A stretch of 22,500 nt of DNA from Sphaeroforma sirkka (lineage: Eukaryota; Opisthokonta; Ichthyosporea; Ichthyophonida). Position 1 is the stretch's first letter. Every line of letters begins with the position of its first letter. The notes beneath the pieces are model-generated. The model saw only the letters and a program-made list of their open reading frames with translations, ran no database searches and was not told where the DNA came from. Of the stretch, positions 19,877 to 22,500 are shown in pieces. The translations under genes were made by a program, and so were the position numbers. The stretch covers positions 1-22,500 of the forward strand of contig LUCW03001867.1 of the NCBI GenBank assembly GCA_001586965.3, given 5' to 3'.

Positions 19877-20559
19877 CATCCCGAATTCGCCAAACACTGC
19901 CCGACCTGTCTTGAAGTCAAAATCAAAGCGAAAAACGTTCAGCACTTCAATTCCACAAACGTATATGGACCCGGCGAACAACTGCGCATAGATTTTCAGG
20001 GCCCCTTCCCTGCCGACCGATACGGGAACCGTTATGCCCTCGACCTCATTGAAAGTAGTAGCCGGTACGGCCTCCATGCTGCTCTCAAAGACAAACAAGA
20101 CAAGCAAATAGTTTTCGAGATACCTAGCTATTGGCATGCCAAGCAAATAGTCGCCGACGGCGATTCTATTTTCGTATGCCAAAAGACTGTCACTGTGCTC
20201 CTATCTTACAAGATTGACTTCAACACCACACCTCCTCACACACAACAAATGAACGGCAAGGTCGAAAGCCCACATCGCGTTATCCATCATCAACTTGCTT
20301 CAAGCAGGCATGCCCTGGCAACTCTGGAGCGACTCTCGACGATGGGCGTGCATGCTGCGGAACGAAACCTTATCCCACAAGGCCGACATTCATATCTCTA
20401 GTGACATTTGGCATCAAAAGGACATTACCATTCCACCCGACGCCAGATTCGGCTGCTTATGTCTATTCAAATTGGAAGGAAACCCCCGCTTAGATCGCCA
20501 CAAATACGAATCTAAAGCTGACTACGGTGTTCTCCCGGGGCGAGCACCTAACTCCATTT
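19877..20559 (+). pseudogene. Copia-type integrase (fossil)
   Basis: The start H-P-E-F-A-K-H-C-P-T-C-L-E-V-K is the second half of the integrase zinc finger. Next come L-R-I-D-F-Q-G-P-F-P with the first catalytic Asp and Y-G-N-R-Y-A-L-D-L-I-E-S-S-S-R-Y. A later stretch P-P-H-T-Q-Q-M-N-G-K-V-E matches the copia P-x-T-x-Q-x-N-G-x-x-E motif with the catalytic Glu. Downstream, F-G-C-L-C-L-F and P-G-R-A-P resemble the conserved F-G-C and G-Y segments after the core. Integrase inserts element DNA. It is broken, with several interruptions. Confidence 0.8.
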
Positions 20560-20829
20560 ACTGACACATGGCTCATTCAAAGCTTGCGCACACAACGTTG
20601 CCAATACACCCGCAATGTTAAATTCTTACCTCTAGAACGTCCAGAATGGTCCCCGGACGGTAAGCGCGCAACACGCTCTAGCACCCCATGCACGTATTCC
20701 ATCCCAAAGGATTGGATGACACAAGCAGCACCATCTACACCCCCTCCAGTCGCCACCCAACCAACCTCCTCTTTTTCTCCGGCTTCTCCATCCACTCAAC
20801 CTCGTCCACCAACCACACCACTTCCCTGA
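20527..20829 (+). pseudogene. Post-integrase linker of the copia fossil
   Basis: An open stretch reads Q-Y-T-R-N-V-K-F-L-P-L-E-R-P, which fits the S-R-N/D-V-x-F segment that follows integrase in copia polyproteins, then becomes a Pro/Thr/Ser-rich tail ending in T-T-P-L-P. In intact relatives this linker leads to reverse transcriptase; none was seen here. Confidence 0.6.
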
Positions 20830-21165
20830 ATCGAATGATAATCTCAGTTTGTCTCTATTCCTTCATTCTCTTTTATTTTCAAGTTAAATACTAATATCAA
20901 AAAGGTAAAATGGCTACTTGCTATAATTTATGGGCTAGGTGCGTGAAATACTTTCGTGACAAAGTAACAACACTAGCATCGTAAAAGGAATTCCAGCATA
21001 ACAAAGACAGTCGGCAGTCACGCCAGTTGAGGAATTCAAGGTATGCTTTTTTTCTGTATTTCTAAGGTGTAGTTATTTGTGAATTACCGATATGCGCAAA
21101 CCCCTGATAAGCTGAGAACAATTTGTAAATTATATTTGCTGGCACACACTTCAGCACTACATTAA
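20830..21165. other. AT-rich spacer, no gene recognised
   Basis: There is a 25-codon frame starting at an ATG near 20909 (M-A-T-C-Y-N-L-W-A-R-C) but nothing to support it as a gene. A GTATGC near 21040 and the purine-rich stretch before it could be a splice donor of a gene reaching into the MULE-like region; this is speculative. Confidence 0.3.
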
Positions 21166-21453
21166 AGAATTACAGAATCAAGGACACAAGAAGTCGCCAG
21201 GATCCTGCTGAAGCAAAGAAAGGAATACACTTTATCCGCTGAGTTTGACACTATCGCAGCAGCAGTGGGTGTGTTGAACTGTTATACTGTGGATATCGAT
21301 CGCATAAGTTATATTCGTACTCGTACTAGAAATCAATATTTGCAGGTTTGGCGATATGACTTCCAATTCAGTAGAACAGACAAAACGGCGTACTCGACCT
21401 GTTACGTAGCTTGGGACCGGTATGTTTGTGATACATTTCTGTGCTTCAATTGA
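21166..21453 (+). CDS. Unassigned exon-like frame upstream of the MULE-like transposase exons
   Basis: An uninterrupted frame of 95 codons reads R-T-Q-E-V-A-R-I-L-L-K-Q-R-K-E, A-E-F-D-T-I-A-A-A-V-G-V-L-N and W-R-Y-D-F-Q-F-S-R-T-D-K-T. The composition is protein-like. A GTATGT at 21420 is a good splice-donor candidate, which would end the exon in V-A-W-D. It may be the N-terminal part of the same transposase gene whose C-terminal exons start at 21954, but I cannot match it to a known MULE domain. Alternatives are an unrelated host exon or chance openness. Confidence 0.35.
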   Translation, partial: RITESRTQEVARILLKQRKEYTLSAEFDTIAAAVGVLNCYTVDIDRISYIRTRTRNQYLQVWRYDFQFSRTDKTAYSTCYVAWDRYVCDTFLCFN

Positions 21454-21484
21454 TATGTTTGTGATACATTTCTGCGCTTGAATT
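21419..21484. repeat. Tandem duplication, 2 x 33 bp
   Basis: Copies at 21419-21451 and 21452-21484 share tatgtttgtgatacatttct. A third, decayed copy may follow (gatgcatttatgagacat). If 21420 is a splice donor, the duplication created a second donor-like site in the intron. Confidence 0.85.
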
Positions 21485-21732
21485 GATGCATTTATGAGAC
21501 ATGTATAATTCATACTTTGCATCGATTAACGCTTACTCATTACTAGGTAAGTTTCAATCGAGGATTCTTGGCGTACGTTGCTGATAAGTTCTGTCGTCGA
21601 CAAGTTGAGTCTTTAAGCCTATACACACTCGGTCATACACTGACCGAACCTGCACTATAACTCATACAATACATACAGGAGTTGACTGGTTGAAAGATCA
21701 AAGTACTGCTGACTAAAGGTATGTGTCATCTC

Positions 21733-21756
21733 TTAATGAGATAGTTATCTCATTAA
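21733..21756. repeat. Perfect palindrome
   Basis: TTAATGAGATA, two bases (gt), then TATCTCATTAA: an 11-bp perfect inverted repeat. It lies directly after a GTATGT-like donor at about 21720, inside a presumed intron of the MULE-like gene. Confidence 0.8.
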
Positions 21757-21953
21757 CAAACTCTGTTCCGAACTCTCGAATTACCACTGATGACTATTCT
21801 ACATGGAATTACTACAGTTTCAAAAGACTGTGTCATGGCAACTGTTCAAGACTTGAGAGACGAACCCGTACGTGGTCGGTATTCAGTAACGATGAAGTCT
21901 AATGATAGGTCTAATGATTTTGTTTTGTTTTGCGTTGTCAAGCATGTTAATAG

Positions 21954-22500
21954 CCAGCCACTACAGTAGGCACATTTGACATTGATGTAAGTTTTATTTC
22001 ACACACTCTAGGCGTATCGGTTTGTGCATGCTTGCGTCGAGAAGCGTTGGGAATGCTATGTGTACAAGGAGGCAGAACTCTGATGACATTAGCATTGGAC
22101 AACTCCCGGGGGTATGATAAATTCAAAGAAAAATACAACCTACAAGATGAGAAATGGTAAGCTACTTGCTTTTACCGGTTTCACCTATTTTAAACTTGAA
22201 TGAAATTCCACTATATTTACTATATTTCCACCATTGTTTTAAGTATTCAGGTACAGCCCTGTATTTCATATCAAGACTTACGTGAAGCAGTATTTGGAGG
22301 CTCTTGAAATTCCAAATAAACTCGATATCGAGAGCAAAGTATGTCAGGTATATCCTCCAAACAATCCTGGTCATCAAGGGCGTGAAAAGGGTCGACGTGC
22401 CATGAACAGACGTGAATACAAGCGCAAATAAAATCCACGAATATGCAAAATATGTTCTGCGAAGTATCACACTGCCAAGACTTGTACATCGTCAGAACTC
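21954..22500 (+). pseudogene. MULE (Mutator-like) transposase, C-terminal part, runs off the window
   Basis: The first exon (21954-22156) reads V-G-T-F-D-I-D-V-S-F, then V-C-A-C-L-R-R-E-A-L-G-M-L-C-V-Q. That is C-x-C-x9-C-x-Q, the exact spacing of the SWIM zinc finger of MULE transposases (C-x-C-x9-C-x-H), with Gln (CAA, 22065) in place of the His. An intron at 22157-22250 joins D-E-K-W to Y-S-P-V-F-H-I-K-T-Y, matching the Y-x-V-x-T-Y segment after SWIM. The next exon has P-P-N-N-P-G-H-Q-G-R-E-K-G-R-R and a C-x2-C-x4-H-x4-C knuckle (22444-22485), both typical of MuDR-like C termini. An in-frame TAA (22429) lies before the knuckle, so the copy is probably dead. The DDE core was not recognised upstream. 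Confidence 0.6.
22157..22250 (+). other. Spliceosomal intron in the MULE-like gene
   Basis: The 94-bp intron has a GTAAGC donor and a TATTCAG acceptor, with a pyrimidine-rich TTTCCACCATTGTTTT before it. Removal restores the W-Y codon pair in a conserved transposase segment, which supports it. The intron is AT-rich compared with its exons. It gives the best view in the window of the splice signals of this genome. Confidence 0.65.

Larger units (their letters stand above)
17140..20829 (+). mobile_element. Ty1/copia LTR retrotransposon fossil (Gag, protease, integrase seen), broken
   Basis: From the primer-site-like motif onward the order is Gag, zinc knuckles, protease, integrase. Integrase following protease directly defines Ty1/copia. 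Reverse transcriptase and RNase H were not found in the window, and no terminal repeat pair could be matched. The body is broken, with perhaps ten or more interruptions, and hosts an unrecognised coding-like segment and an AT-rich spacer between protease and integrase. The body looks old, in contrast to the near-identical array made from its 5' end. The family call rests on the motifs described in the part entries. Confidence 0.85.

Noticed and set aside
19871-20182. 103-codon minus-strand frame
   Set aside because: It is antisense to the copia integrase zinc finger and core, which carry clear family motifs.

Overview
The window is eukaryotic DNA. It carries GT-AG introns, TA-rich microsatellites, two LTR retrotransposon fossils and remnants of two cut-and-paste transposon families. 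No bacterial-type gene order, ribosome binding sites or operons are visible. Flanks are AT-rich while the element interiors are closer to balanced. I cannot name the species: a protist, alga, oomycete, fungus or small-genome animal would all fit. No intact, recognisable host gene was found.

Region 1 (42-8953): a Ty3/gypsy-type LTR retrotransposon with short LTRs of 178 bp, flanked by a direct repeat that fits a target-site duplication. Parts in order are an unusually long leader, Gag with a zinc knuckle, protease, reverse transcriptase, RNase H, a methyltransferase-like segment, integrase and a chromodomain. The LTRs are nearly identical, so insertion looks recent, yet the coding region is broken in several places.

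Region 2 (8954-11719): AT-rich DNA with a cluster of strong hairpins (9498-9724), a decayed hAT-like transposase start with a BED zinc finger (9942-10676), a short basic/coiled-coil reading frame (10790-11122), a long TA tract (11178-11259) and weak coding-like stretches.

Region 3 (11720-17421): eight head-to-tail, nearly identical copies of a unit of about 713 bp. Each copy fuses an exon-like segment with a splice-acceptor-like edge to the leader, primer-binding-site-like motif and first part of gag of a Ty1/copia element. The eighth copy runs directly into the rest of that element.

Region 4 (17140-20829): the body of the copia-type fossil, with Gag, zinc knuckles, protease and integrase. 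Between protease and integrase sit a Pro/Thr-rich stretch, an unrecognised coding-like segment and an AT-rich spacer. Reverse transcriptase and RNase H were not seen.

Region 5 (20830-22500): a MULE (Mutator-like) transposase-like gene running off the right edge, recognised by a SWIM-type zinc finger, a convincing small intron and a terminal CCHC knuckle.

The observations most worth following are the chimeric 713-bp array, the methyltransferase-like segment inside the gypsy element, the hairpin cluster and the unrecognised segment inside the copia element.
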